Shown here: one piece after another, positions 53,526 through 62,998 of the stretch
Layout of the letters: the number at the start of each line of letters is the position of its first letter
How positions within the stretch are numbered: the stretch's first letter is position 1
Made by a program: the position numbers and the translations under genes
Source: Saprospiraceae bacterium
GTDB lineage: Bacteria; Bacteroidota; Bacteroidia; Chitinophagales; Saprospiraceae
Direction of reading: 5' to 3'
Assembly: GCA_016717105.1 (NCBI GenBank)
Contig: JADKGF010000001.1
Coordinates: 1-64,000, forward strand
DNA: 64,000 nt
Notes under the pieces: generated by a model
What the model saw: only the letters and a program-made list of their open reading frames with translations
What the model was told of the DNA's origin: nothing
The model's database searches: none

Positions 53526-54830
53526 ATGATCAGTTTTTTTAAAGCCCATTCCACTGTATTTGTAGTAAAATCAAAAGAATTACTTTCAGAAACAGATATT
53601 AAAAAACTTTGTTGGCTATTTGGTGATGCGACCATTTTTACCGAAAAAACCGTATCTGGCCATTACATAGGGCCAAGAGCATCGATGGTGACACCTTGGA
53701 GTACCAATGCAGTGGAAATAACACAAAATATGAGTATTTCTGGTATCGAGAGGATAGAAAGTTTTCACATTTCCGCTCCTGATCAAGTTTTCGACCCGAT
53801 GTTGTTTCAGAAATATACCGATCTCGGACATGATATATTTTCTACAGAAATCGTTCCAGAAAGTATAAAAGAAATCAAAGATATCGCTACCTACAATCAC
53901 TTAGAAGGATTGTCTCTTAGCGATGAAGAAGTTGAATATCTTGAAAATCTAAGTTTGAAAATGGGGCGACGATTGACAGATTCCGAAGTATTTGGATTTT
54001 CGCAAGTCAACTCCGAACATTGTCGCCACAAGATATTTAATGGAATTTTTAATATTGATGGCCTCGATAAGGATGAAAGCTTATTCGGAATGATCAAAAA
54101 AACTGCTGCTAAAAATCCAAATGAAATAGTTTCTGCTTATAAAGATAATGTCGCTTTTATAAAAGGTCCTGAAGTAATTCAGTTTGCACCAGAAGCTGCA
54201 GACAAACCATCATATTATCAAAAAAAATCTTTCAAATCTGTTCTCTCACTCAAAGCAGAGACCCATAATTTTCCTACTACAGTCGAGCCATTTAATGGTG
54301 CGGCTACTGGATCAGGTGGTGAAATCAGGGATAGGCTAGCTGGTGGTCAAGGTTCACTTCCGCTTGCGGGCACAGCCGTGTACATGACGGCATATTCAAG
54401 ATTGGAAACATCAAGACCATGGGAACAAAATGTACCTGAAAGACCTTGGCTTTACCAAACGCCAATGGATATTCTCATCAAAGCATCAAATGGTGCTTCG
54501 GACTTTGGTAATAAATTTGGTCAGCCACTAATAGCTGGTTCTGTGCTTACATTCGAACATCAAGAAAAAAACGCTATCCAAGGTTTTGACAAGGTCATCA
54601 TGCTAGCTGGTGGTATCGGTTATGGCAAAGCCGAACAAGCACAAAAACTTTCTCCCTCGGCTGGTGACAAGATAATAGTGTTGGGTGGAGACAATTATCG
54701 TATAGGCATGGGCGGCGCAGCAGTCTCATCAGCAGATACTGGCGCCTTGGGCTCAGGTATCGAACTGAATGCGATCCAAAGATCCAATCCCGAAATGCAA
54801 AAAGAGTGGCAAATGCTATTCGAGCATTAA
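53526..54830 (+). CDS. purL: Phosphoribosylformylglycinamidine synthase, N-terminal part (frameshifted)
   Basis: First 434 codons of the large, single-chain PurL (FGAM synthase), which converts FGAR to FGAM with glutamine and ATP in purine synthesis. N-terminal PurS-like and linker domain (EVFGFSQVNSEHCRHKIFNG, near 158-177) and first AIRS-type domain (LSLKAETHNFPTTVEPFNGA and GAATGSGGEIRDRLAGGQGS). The frame ends in MQKEWQMLFEH; one base over it continues MQKRVANAIRAL. The A5 run at 54799-54803 lacks one A. Corrected with 54806..57187, the protein is about 1220 aa, standard for large PurL. Confidence 0.94.
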   Translation: MISFFKAHSTVFVVKSKELLSETDIKKLCWLFGDATIFTEKTVSGHYIGPRASMVTPWSTNAVEITQNMSISGIERIESFHISAPDQVFDPMLFQKYTDLGHDIFSTEIVPESIKEIKDIATYNHLEGLSLSDEEVEYLENLSLKMGRRLTDSEVFGFSQVNSEHCRHKIFNGIFNIDGLDKDESLFGMIKKTAAKNPNEIVSAYKDNVAFIKGPEVIQFAPEAADKPSYYQKKSFKSVLSLKAETHNFPTTVEPFNGAATGSGGEIRDRLAGGQGSLPLAGTAVYMTAYSRLETSRPWEQNVPERPWLYQTPMDILIKASNGASDFGNKFGQPLIAGSVLTFEHQEKNAIQGFDKVIMLAGGIGYGKAEQAQKLSPSAGDKIIVLGGDNYRIGMGGAAVSSADTGALGSGIELNAIQRSNPEMQKEWQMLFEH

Positions 54831-57187
54831 TAGAAAGTGATCACAATCCAATAATATCAATCCACGACCACGGTGCTGGTGGACATCTCAATTGTTTGTC
54901 AGAATTGGTAGAAGCCACAGGTGGATGCATTGAACTAGATGCATTGCCTATTGGTGATCCAAGTCTTTCTGCAAAAGAAATCATTGGCAACGAATCCCAA
55001 GAGAGAATGGGCCTTGTTTTATCAGCAAAGGACACCGACCTTTTGGAGCGGATAGCATTGCGAGAAAGGGCACCATTTTATGAAGTAGGTAATATTACAA
55101 ATGATCATCGATTTGTATTTCAATCGCAAAAAACGGGACAAAAACCCATAGATTTGGCCATTAGCGATATGTTTGGTTCAAGTCCGAAAATGATCATTTC
55201 TGATACTACCATTCAGAAACAATATGAAGACCTGGATTATACTTCAGAAAAATTTGAACATTATTTATCACAGGTTTTGCAATTAGAAGCAGTAGCTTGC
55301 AAAGACTGGTTGACCAATAAAGTAGATAGATGTGTTGGTGGTCGAGTAGCGAAACAACAATGTACAGGACCATTGCAATTGCCATTAAACAATTGTGGTG
55401 TGATGGCGCTTGATTATGATACACACCAAGGTATTGCTACTTCTATAGGACATTCGCCAATATCAGGATTGATAGATCCCGAAGCTGCAAGTCGCATCAG
55501 TATAGCCGAAGCATTGACAAACATCATTTGGGCTCCAATAAAAAACGGAATGGAAGGCATTTCCCTGTCGGCCAATTGGATGTGGGCTTGCAAAAACCAA
55601 GGTGAAGATGCGAGATTGTATCAAGCAGTACAAGCTTGTGCTGATTTCGCTATCGAACTGGGTATAAATATTCCCACAGGTAAGGACTCGCTATCGATGA
55701 AACAAAAATATCCAGATCAGGAAGTAATTGCACCTGGTACTGTGATTATTAGTGCTGCCGGACATTGTACTGACATTCGAAAAGTAATCGAACCAACATT
55801 AAAAGCCGATGGTGGAGACATTTTTTATATTAATATGTCGTTTTCGGATTATCAATTGGGTGGATCATCTTTGGCTCAGGTCATTAGCAAAATAGGGCAA
55901 AATGCTCCTGATGTATCGGATGCTAATAAATTTAAAGCGGCATTTAATGTATTACAATCTTTGATTCAAGACAATCAAATTGTTGCAGGGCATGATGTAG
56001 GAAGTGGTGGTTTGATCACTACTTTGCTGGAAATGACCTTTGCAGGCATAAATAGTGGCGCTGAATATAGATTAGATCATCTAACAGAAACAGATAGTAT
56101 AAAATTGCTTTTTGCTGAGAATGTGGGAATAGTTTTCCAAGCCAAATTTGGTCAAGAAGAATCCATCATATCTGCATTTAATGAAGTTGCCGTACCGTGT
56201 GTACAAATCGGAAAATTTAAATCTGGTGGCACTGTTAGTATCGTAAATGGAAAAGACTCCTTTACACTTGATGTACCTAAATTGAGAGATATCTGGTACA
56301 AAACATCGTACCTATTAGACATCAGACAATCGGGTCAAAACCATGCTCAAGCGCGTTTTTCAAATTATAAAAACCAAGCTTTACATTTTGAATTCCCAAA
56401 ACATTTTACTGGAAAACTTCCTGAAATTCCATCAAAAGGCAGGATTAAAGCGGCAATAATTCGAGAAAAAGGAAGCAATTCTGAAAGAGAATTGGCTCAT
56501 GCGTTGTATCTCGCTGGTTTCGATGTTAAAGATGTACATATGACCGATTTGATCTCAGGCCGTGAAACGCTAGAAGATATCAGATTTATCGGCGCAGTTG
56601 GTGGATTTTCTAATTCTGATGTCCTAGGATCAGCCAAAGGTTGGGCTGGCGCATTCAAATACAATGAAAAAGCCAATCGAGCTTTAAGCAATTTTTTTGA
56701 ACGAAAGGACACGCTTTCTGTCGGTATCTGTAATGGTTGTCAGTTGTTTATTGAATTGGGATTGCTCCACCTAGAGCATGAACATAAACCAGTCATGCAT
56801 CATAATGACTCTCAAAAACACGAAAGCGGCTTTACGTCTGTCATTGTTCAGGAAAACAATTCGGTCATGTTGGCCTCATTAGCAAGTGCAAAATTGGGCG
56901 TTTGGATATCACATGGTGAAGGCAAATTTATGCTTCCTAATCCAGAATCAGATTATCACATTGTAGCAAAATATGGATATGAAAATTATCCTGCCAATCC
57001 AAATGGTTCTGCATATAACGCTGCCATGCTTTGCAACTCCGACGGAAGACACCTTGTGATGATGCCTCATATCGAAAGATCAATATTCCAATGGAACTGG
57101 GCTTATTATCCAGATGGTCGTCAAGATGAAGTATCGCCTTGGCTAGAAGCATTCGTAAATGCTCGAAACTGGTTAAATAATCACTAA
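54806..57187 (+). CDS. purL: Phosphoribosylformylglycinamidine synthase, C-terminal part
   Basis: Remainder of PurL after the frameshift at 54799-54803; GTG 54806 is only the first codon of the continuing frame. Second half of AIRS domain 1 (DHGAGGHLNCLSELVEATGG), the second AIRS pair (PTGKDSLSMKQKYPDQE; GHDVGSGGLITTLLEMTFAG) and the C-terminal glutaminase (class I GATase): SVGICNGCQLFIELGLL with the nucleophilic Cys and PHIERSIFQWNWAYYPDG with His and Glu. It converges on the acyl-CoA dehydrogenase gene with 16 nt between stops. Confidence 0.94.
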   Translation: MANAIRALIESDHNPIISIHDHGAGGHLNCLSELVEATGGCIELDALPIGDPSLSAKEIIGNESQERMGLVLSAKDTDLLERIALRERAPFYEVGNITNDHRFVFQSQKTGQKPIDLAISDMFGSSPKMIISDTTIQKQYEDLDYTSEKFEHYLSQVLQLEAVACKDWLTNKVDRCVGGRVAKQQCTGPLQLPLNNCGVMALDYDTHQGIATSIGHSPISGLIDPEAASRISIAEALTNIIWAPIKNGMEGISLSANWMWACKNQGEDARLYQAVQACADFAIELGINIPTGKDSLSMKQKYPDQEVIAPGTVIISAAGHCTDIRKVIEPTLKADGGDIFYINMSFSDYQLGGSSLAQVISKIGQNAPDVSDANKFKAAFNVLQSLIQDNQIVAGHDVGSGGLITTLLEMTFAGINSGAEYRLDHLTETDSIKLLFAENVGIVFQAKFGQEESIISAFNEVAVPCVQIGKFKSGGTVSIVNGKDSFTLDVPKLRDIWYKTSYLLDIRQSGQNHAQARFSNYKNQALHFEFPKHFTGKLPEIPSKGRIKAAIIREKGSNSERELAHALYLAGFDVKDVHMTDLISGRETLEDIRFIGAVGGFSNSDVLGSAKGWAGAFKYNEKANRALSNFFERKDTLSVGICNGCQLFIELGLLHLEHEHKPVMHHNDSQKHESGFTSVIVQENNSVMLASLASAKLGVWISHGEGKFMLPNPESDYHIVAKYGYENYPANPNGSAYNAAMLCNSDGRHLVMMPHIERSIFQWNWAYYPDGRQDEVSPWLEAFVNARNWLNNH

Positions 57188-57203
57188 ATCATTAGCGAAA
57201 ATC

Positions 57204-59006
57204 TTACAACGCATATTTTGCAGCTGTGCTCATGGCAGTCGCGATCTTACGCCTGTTTTCCTTGATATTTTGAAGCGGATATTTCGTATATTTTCGTACT
57301 CCAGAGACGAAAGCGCCTTGCATTTCTGTTGGTATAAATGAGGCAATTGCATCAGTTGCATATTTAGTAACTCTACCTGTAGCATCATGTAAATGCGTCT
57401 TTAATATGGCATTGTACAAGTCTAGGTCTTTGTCTGGATAACTTTCCGCTATCTTTAATACACGCATCAGAGTACTTTCGGCATTAAAAATCTCGATAAT
57501 TATATCTGACAAATTCATCAAGATTTCCTGCTCCGTTTTAAGATTGAGCTGTCCGCCCATTGCTTGCTGTGCTGCACTACCCAATAACATAATAAGGACT
57601 TTTTTGAAGTGGGCTACTGCTTGTTGTTCTGCAGCATAAGCACCTTCGTATATATTGCCGTTTGGCACGCCATTCATCAGCTCATTTTGGATGGCCATGC
57701 CTGGTGTCATCAGATCGAGCTCACCTTTCATAGCAGATTTCAATATGGAGCTGAGTATTACTAATCTGTTGATCTCGTTTGTACCTTCAAAAATTCTGTT
57801 GATCCTCGAGTCTCTATAAGCTCTAGCAATATCACCTTCTTCTGAGTAGCCCATACCACCATAAATTTGTACGGCTTCATCAGTCACATAATCCAGCGTC
57901 TCCGAACCAATCATCTTTATGATCGAGCACTCTAGGGCATATTCTTCAGCAGCATCGAGTTTTGATTTTGCAAAGTCAAGTCCTGATTCTTTATTGGCAT
58001 TTTCGGCCATCTGAATCAAATGAGCTGTCCTGTACACTGCGGAATCAGTAACAAATGTTCTAATTGTCTGTTCGGCAAGCTTATATTGGATGGCTCCAAA
58101 TGTTGATATTGACTTTTTGAATTGCTCACGTTCATTGGCATATCTTATGCTGGCGGTTACCACTTCTTTGCAACCACCAAGGCAAGATGCACCAAGTTTA
58201 AATCTACCAGTATTTAGTACATTGAAAGCAATGAGATGTCCTTTGCCTATTTCACCCAAAAGGTTTTCAACAGGCACCATCACATTTTCCATAAATATCT
58301 GTCGAGTAGAAGATCCTTTGATACCAAGCTTTTTCTCTTCAGCGCCTAAAGTGAATCCTTCCATACCTTTTTCTAAAATAAAACCGGTAAACTTGTCACC
58401 ATCCACTTGAGCAAATACTGTGAAAATATCAGCAAATCCTGCATTGGTAATCCACATCTTTTGACCATTGAGTATATAATGTGTACCCGCTTCATTCAAA
58501 ACAGCTGTAGACTTTGCAGATAATGCGTCAGATCCGCTTGATGGTTCGGTAAGACAGTAGCTTGCCTTCATTTTACCTGAAATCAGATTTGGTAAATATT
58601 TCAACTTTTGTTCTTCTGAACCATAATACAATATAGGCAGCATTCCGATTCCTGTGTGTGCATTGTAACTCACACTGAAAGATCCTGAAGGTCCTACTTC
58701 TTCACCGATTAATGTATTAGTAATATAATCAAGGTCACTTCCACCTAAACTTTCAGGCATGTGCGTGCCTAATAAACCAAGTTCTGCAAAAATGTCTAAT
58801 TTAGAAGGAATGAGACCGTCTTCTAATTTTTCAATTCTATCTACAAAAGGTCTGATGTCTTGCTCTACAAATGTTCGTACTGTTTCTTTGATCATTTGTT
58901 GTTCTTCATTAAAATCTTCAGGAATGAACATATCAACAAACTGGCTTTCTTTGATCAGAAATTCTCCACCTTTTAATAACTGATTTTCCTTGGTAATAAC
59001 AGACAT
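57204..59006 (-). CDS. Acyl-CoA dehydrogenase (beta-oxidation)
   Basis: 600 aa FAD enzyme that desaturates acyl-CoA, the first step of beta-oxidation. N-terminal helical domain (DFNEEQQMIKETVRTFVEQD near 33-52), FAD-binding middle (YCLTEPSSGSDALSAKSTAV; MWITNAGFADIFTVFAQV), C-terminal helical domain with IYGGMGYSEEGDIARAYRDS and RINRIFEGTNEINRLV, plus a C-terminal extension of about 150 residues as in very-long-chain types. Electrons would go to ETF, not found here. The promoter overlaps a copy of the palindrome seen upstream of fadN-fadA 30 kb away, so the three genes probably share a repressor. Confidence 0.92.
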   Translation of the reverse strand: MSVITKENQLLKGGEFLIKESQFVDMFIPEDFNEEQQMIKETVRTFVEQDIRPFVDRIEKLEDGLIPSKLDIFAELGLLGTHMPESLGGSDLDYITNTLIGEEVGPSGSFSVSYNAHTGIGMLPILYYGSEEQKLKYLPNLISGKMKASYCLTEPSSGSDALSAKSTAVLNEAGTHYILNGQKMWITNAGFADIFTVFAQVDGDKFTGFILEKGMEGFTLGAEEKKLGIKGSSTRQIFMENVMVPVENLLGEIGKGHLIAFNVLNTGRFKLGASCLGGCKEVVTASIRYANEREQFKKSISTFGAIQYKLAEQTIRTFVTDSAVYRTAHLIQMAENANKESGLDFAKSKLDAAEEYALECSIIKMIGSETLDYVTDEAVQIYGGMGYSEEGDIARAYRDSRINRIFEGTNEINRLVILSSILKSAMKGELDLMTPGMAIQNELMNGVPNGNIYEGAYAAEQQAVAHFKKVLIMLLGSAAQQAMGGQLNLKTEQEILMNLSDIIIEIFNAESTLMRVLKIAESYPDKDLDLYNAILKTHLHDATGRVTKYATDAIASFIPTEMQGAFVSGVRKYTKYPLQNIKENRRKIATAMSTAAKYAL

Positions 59007-59023
59007 ATTGAACTGGCTTTAAT

Positions 59024-59064
59024 AAATTAAACTCAAAGTTAAATTATTTTTTTTATTAAATCAA
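59024..59064 (-). promoter_or_regulatory. Acyl-CoA dehydrogenase promoter with embedded operator
   Basis: Minus strand: TTG (59064-59062), 20-nt spacer, TAACTTTG (59041-59034). The -7 element lies inside an imperfect palindrome centred on 59035 (8 of 11 paired positions), identical at 20 of 23 positions to the 25-bp palindrome at 28707-28731. A repressor bound here would cover the -7 region. Confidence 0.6.
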
Positions 59065-59242
59065 TTATTTTTATATAATATTTTTTAAATTGGTCATTAT
59101 TAAGGTTTAAAGTTAATTTTTTATTATACTTTAAGTAAAATTTTTATAATTTTAACTTGCGTTAATAAAAAATATATGACCATGATTATTAAAAAAATCT
59201 GTGCGGACTAATTTCTGCTTTATCTTTACGAAAAAATTGATC

Positions 59243-60397
59243 ATGCGTGTTTTAGCAAGTTTTATATTTCTTGTTTTTGTTTACAACCAAACAAGTGGAC
59301 AGGTTGACTTCAAAAAATCAAATCTTCCAATCATTATAATAAATACAAATGGCAATGAAATATATGATGATGTAAAGACTTCAGCAGATTTGAAGATTAT
59401 CTATAATGGCCTAGGAATAGAAAATGATATAACTGATGTACCAACAGAATACAATGGCAAAATCGGGATAGAATACCGCGGATCGTCTTCTCTAGGTTTT
59501 CCTAAATTTCCTTATGGCTTCGAAACACGTGACGAAACAGGAGAAGACAATAGTGTAAGTCTATTAGGTATACCCAAAGAAAGTGATTGGACATTAAATG
59601 CAAGTTATAATGATAAATCTTTGATGAGAGATGGCTTAGCATATATACTAGCTGGAGACATTATGGATTATGCGCCACGAGTGCGGTATAGCGAAGTTAT
59701 GATCAACGATGAATATCAAGGAATTTATTTACTAGTAGAAAAGATAAAACGGGATAAAAATCGGGTTGATATTGCTAAATTGGAACCAACTGACAATGAC
59801 GGTGATGCTTTGACCGGTGGCTATATTATTAAACTAGACAAAGAGACAGGATCTAATAGTGGCCAAGGATGGATATCACCTTTCAAGCCATATACGAATG
59901 CGTGGCAAAATACTTTTTTCCAATTCGATTATCCTAAAGCTTCATTGATCACACAAGCACAAAAAGACTATATTATCAATTTTATGAATAAAGCTGAAAC
60001 CAGTTTAAAATCATCTAATTACAAAGATCCAATAAATGGTTATAGAAAATATATGGATGTAGAATCCCTTATAGATTTCATTATAATCAATGAACTTACC
60101 AAAAACCCTGATGCATACAGACTTAGTACTTTTATGCACAAGAATCGTGATAGCGAAGGTGGCAAATTAAAATTCGGACCTGTTTGGGATTTTAACCTTG
60201 GATTTGGTAATGTAGATTATTGCACACAAGGCAATCCTGAAGGCTTAGTAATTCTAAATTTTAATGATGTTTGTAGTGATGATTATTGGGTTATTCATTT
60301 TTGGTGGAAAAAATTTTTGGAAGATGAGGCTTTCTATTCACAATTAAAAATGAGATGGAAGACATTAAGACAAAAGAATTTTCTGAAAATCGTGTAA
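59243..60397 (+). CDS. CotH-like protein with T9SS tail, N-terminal part (frameshifted)
   Basis: 385 codons from ATG 59243 (MRVLASFIFLVFVYNQTSGQ, a clear signal peptide; upstream in-frame ATG at 59201 spoils it). CotH-type fold: IGIEYRGSSSLGFPKFPYGF, ESDWTLNASYNDKSLMRDGL, EYQGIYLLVEKIKRDKNRV, PDAYRLSTFMHKNRDSEGGK and KFGPVWDFNLGFGNVDY. CotH homologues are atypical protein kinases in spore coats; in Bacteroidota they are secreted and their activity is unproven. The frame ends after RWKTLRQKNFLKIV; one base over the DNA reads EFSENRVNHLID. One A is missing from the A4 run at 60372-60375; corrected length about 536 aa. Confidence 0.87.
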   Translation: MRVLASFIFLVFVYNQTSGQVDFKKSNLPIIIINTNGNEIYDDVKTSADLKIIYNGLGIENDITDVPTEYNGKIGIEYRGSSSLGFPKFPYGFETRDETGEDNSVSLLGIPKESDWTLNASYNDKSLMRDGLAYILAGDIMDYAPRVRYSEVMINDEYQGIYLLVEKIKRDKNRVDIAKLEPTDNDGDALTGGYIIKLDKETGSNSGQGWISPFKPYTNAWQNTFFQFDYPKASLITQAQKDYIINFMNKAETSLKSSNYKDPINGYRKYMDVESLIDFIIINELTKNPDAYRLSTFMHKNRDSEGGKLKFGPVWDFNLGFGNVDYCTQGNPEGLVILNFNDVCSDDYWVIHFWWKKFLEDEAFYSQLKMRWKTLRQKNFLKIV

Positions 60398-60852
60398 ATC
60401 ATTTAATAGACTCAATTTCGGTATTATTAAATAAAGCACATGTACGCAATTTTCAAAAATGGCCTGTTTTGGGTCAATACGTTTGGCCAAATTATTATAT
60501 TGGAAATACTTATTCAGAAGAAGTAAACCATCTTAAATCATGGATAGATTCGCGATTTGCTTATTTGGATAAGGTTTGGGAAATTAAAACTGAAGTAGAA
60601 GATTCCACGAATTATACACAACTCTTACCAAATCCTACTGCTGATTTACTAACCATTTCATTCGCAAAAAAAGTTCCTAAAGACTTGACAATATCGCTTT
60701 ATGACACCAATGGATCATCGTTTGTGGTCCCGATAATTGATTTGGATGAAAATCAAATTAATTTAGACTTATCCAACTTGCCAACTGGATTATTTATTCT
60801 GCGGATGAGTTATCCTGAATCCTCATCATACTATAAAATAGTGAAAATCTAA
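60355..60852 (+). CDS. CotH-like protein with T9SS tail, C-terminal part
   Basis: Continuation after the frameshift: helical segment FSENRVNHLIDSISVLLNKA, a conserved CotH C-terminal region (WPNYYIGNTYSEEVNHLKSW, WIDSRFAYLDKVW) and a type A T9SS sorting domain (LLPNPTADLLTISF, LSNLPTGLFILRMSY, YYKIVKI). The true frame enters near 60376; ATG 60355 is an out-of-frame artefact relative to the main reading. The T9SS tail predicts surface anchoring or release. The DASS permease gene starts 1 nt after the stop. Confidence 0.85.
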   Translation: MEDIKTKEFSENRVNHLIDSISVLLNKAHVRNFQKWPVLGQYVWPNYYIGNTYSEEVNHLKSWIDSRFAYLDKVWEIKTEVEDSTNYTQLLPNPTADLLTISFAKKVPKDLTISLYDTNGSSFVVPIIDLDENQINLDLSNLPTGLFILRMSYPESSSYYKIVKI

Positions 60853-60853
60853 G

Positions 60854-62311
60854 ATGTTTAAGCCTCTTTTTAGTCAATACAAGAGTCAGATTCTGATTTT
60901 TATAGGAGTTTTGATTTCATTTGGGTTCTGGTACCTAAATCCTTTTGCTTTCGAAAGTGCATCATCAAAGGTGTTATCTATTGCCATATTGATGATCTTT
61001 TTGTGGGTAAGTGATGCCTTGCCTATGCCGGTAGTTGCTGTATTTCCATTGGTCTTATTTCCATTATTTAAGATATCACCATTGGATGCCACTGCAAAAT
61101 CATTTGCCAATCCGGTTATATTTTTGTTTTTCGGTGGATTTATGCTAGGGTTAGCGATAGAAAAGTGGCACTTGCATCGTCGCATTGCTTTAAATATCAT
61201 TCGGCTTACCGGCACTAAAGGTGATCGCATTGTCCTAGGATTTATTTTGGCAACGGGACTTTTGTCCATGTGGCTGAGCAATACAGCTACTACTATGATG
61301 ATGTATCCTATCGCCCTATCAGTTATAGCCGTCATTGCAAAAAACAAACAAGAAGGTGCTAATTATCCTTTCTTTAATATGACTATAATGTTGGCCATAG
61401 CCTACGCATCTAATATCGGTGGTATTGCCACTATCATAGGTACACCACCAAATGTAGCTTATATTGGATATTTTCAGACAAAATATGGGTCCGAAGTAGA
61501 TTTTATGAGCTGGATGTCTATCGCAACACCTTTGTCATTGATCCTTTTATTTGCATTGTATTTTGTGATGGTAAAGTGGCTTTATCCAAGTAATATTATT
61601 GCTATTCGAGAATCAGAAAATTTGATGAACCAAGAAATTAAAGAACTTGGGCCAATGTCAATCGCCGAAAAAAGAGTCCTGTTTGTATTTATTCTTACTG
61701 CATGTTTATGGATTTTCAGGTCATTGATCAATGGTGTACAAAGTGCTGTCAAACTGGATGACACTGTAATTGCTATGATAGCAGCTATCCTGTTATTTAT
61801 AATTCCTTCAGGTATCCGCAATCATGAAGGTGTACAAAGCCCATTGCTACGATGGGAAGATACTGGCAAAATGGCTTGGGGTATATTACTGCTTTTCGGT
61901 GGTGGTATTTGCCTTGCGGAAGCGTTAGAAAAAGTAGGATTAATCAGCATTCTAGGTGATTGGTTGTCGGGAAGTACCACTAATATATTTCTGTTGATCT
62001 GTCTGATTACCGTTTTGTCTATTTTTATAAGCGAGGTCATGAGTAATGTAGCGCAAGTCATTGTTTTTGCTCCGGTTGTATCATCGATGGCCGATAGTTT
62101 ACATATCAATCCACTCCTATTGGGAATTCCTATGACATTGGCAGCAAGTTGTGCCGGTATGTTGCCGATGGGTACACCACCAAATGCGATAGTTTTTGCA
62201 AGTAATCACATCAAAATGAAGGATATGATAAAGGTTGGATTTGTGATGAATGTCATCTCGATTATCTTGATTACACTGTTTGTGTGGTATTTTGTACCGT
62301 TGGTATTTTGA
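60854..62311 (+). CDS. DASS/SLC13 family sodium-coupled permease
   Basis: 485 aa with about 11-12 membrane helices. The two inverted repeats carry the sodium-binding motifs: WLSNTATTMMMYPIAL (about 135-150) with NIGGIATIIGTPPN (about 187-200), and SEVMSNVAQVIVFAPV with GMLPMGTPPNAIVFASNH (about 434-451). The paired SNT and GTPPN signatures fit SLC13 dicarboxylate/sulfate carriers such as VcINDY. Substrate not decidable. Directly follows the CotH gene by 1 nt. Confidence 0.92.
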   Translation: MFKPLFSQYKSQILIFIGVLISFGFWYLNPFAFESASSKVLSIAILMIFLWVSDALPMPVVAVFPLVLFPLFKISPLDATAKSFANPVIFLFFGGFMLGLAIEKWHLHRRIALNIIRLTGTKGDRIVLGFILATGLLSMWLSNTATTMMMYPIALSVIAVIAKNKQEGANYPFFNMTIMLAIAYASNIGGIATIIGTPPNVAYIGYFQTKYGSEVDFMSWMSIATPLSLILLFALYFVMVKWLYPSNIIAIRESENLMNQEIKELGPMSIAEKRVLFVFILTACLWIFRSLINGVQSAVKLDDTVIAMIAAILLFIIPSGIRNHEGVQSPLLRWEDTGKMAWGILLLFGGGICLAEALEKVGLISILGDWLSGSTTNIFLLICLITVLSIFISEVMSNVAQVIVFAPVVSSMADSLHINPLLLGIPMTLAASCAGMLPMGTPPNAIVFASNHIKMKDMIKVGFVMNVISIILITLFVWYFVPLVF

Positions 62312-62325
62312 CTTTAATTAAAAGC

Positions 62326-62958
62326 TTACGCCATTGCGTACTCCAAAACATCAAGATTCTGAGATTTATAACCTTCTTTTGCCAGATGGTTCAAAAATCT
62401 TGGTAATACATATTTAAGATTTTTTTCAGCTTTGAGATTATCATGAAATACGATGATAGAACCAGGTACAAAATTGTCCATCACATTGCTCAAGCATTTT
62501 TCTTGTGAAATGGTTTGATCAAAATCGCCGCTTAATACATCCCACATGATAATTGACTTTTCAGTTTTGATAACAGCAGACTGATTGGGTTTCATTTTGC
62601 CATATGGTGGCCTAAATAAATCTGAAGAAACAATATTGTCGCACTTCTTTATATTTTCAAGGTAAGTATCTAGGTCATTATTCCAACCATTCAGATGATT
62701 ATACGTATGATTTCCTACACTGTGACCTTCTGCTATGATTCTTTGATAGATTTCTGGATATTTTCTCACATTATCACCGACACAAAAAAAAGTAGCTTTG
62801 AAATCATATTTTTTTAACTCATCCAATACCCAAGGAGTCAATTCTGGAATAGGGCCATCATCAAAAGTAATAAATACTTCTTTTGAATCTGTGTCCAAGC
62901 TCCAAACAAAATCAGAAAATATTGTTTTTATTATTGGCGGTGTTTTTACTAAGTACAT
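62326..62958 (-). CDS. Polysaccharide deacetylase (NodB homology domain)
   Basis: 210 aa, essentially a single CE4 domain without a signal peptide. Catalytic motif 1 FITFDDGPIPE (about 31-41) with two Asp, motif 2 GHSVGNHTYNH (metal His pair, about 79-89), motif 3 LFRPPYGKMK, motif 4 VLSGDFDQ and motif 5 VFHDNLKAEKNL with His. Metal-dependent removal of N-acetyl from peptidoglycan or another glycan is expected; whether it acts in the cytoplasm is uncertain. Converges with the DASS permease (14 nt between stops). Confidence 0.9.
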   Translation of the reverse strand: MYLVKTPPIIKTIFSDFVWSLDTDSKEVFITFDDGPIPELTPWVLDELKKYDFKATFFCVGDNVRKYPEIYQRIIAEGHSVGNHTYNHLNGWNNDLDTYLENIKKCDNIVSSDLFRPPYGKMKPNQSAVIKTEKSIIMWDVLSGDFDQTISQEKCLSNVMDNFVPGSIIVFHDNLKAEKNLKYVLPRFLNHLAKEGYKSQNLDVLEYAMA

Positions 62959-62962
62959 AATA

Positions 62963-62998
62963 TAATTTTGCTGTTTTCAGCATTTAAAGTTAATTTTG
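62963..62998 (+). promoter_or_regulatory. gltX promoter region
   Basis: TAATTTTG occurs twice (62963-62970 and 62991-62998). The second has a TTG 20 nt upstream (62968-62970) and is followed by C, so it is the better promoter. This implies a leader of about 125 nt before the gltX ATG at 63132; no riboswitch or T-box structure was recognised in it. Confidence 0.5.

Noticed and set aside
53526..57187. Separate purL and purS/purQ genes
   Set aside because: Both pieces belong to one large PurL: the junction residues (MQK|RVANAIRAL) fuse after one inserted A, and the glutaminase domain is at the end of the same chain.
60886..61347. 153-codon minus-strand ORF inside the DASS permease gene
   Set aside because: Antisense of membrane helices with sodium-binding motifs; not a gene.
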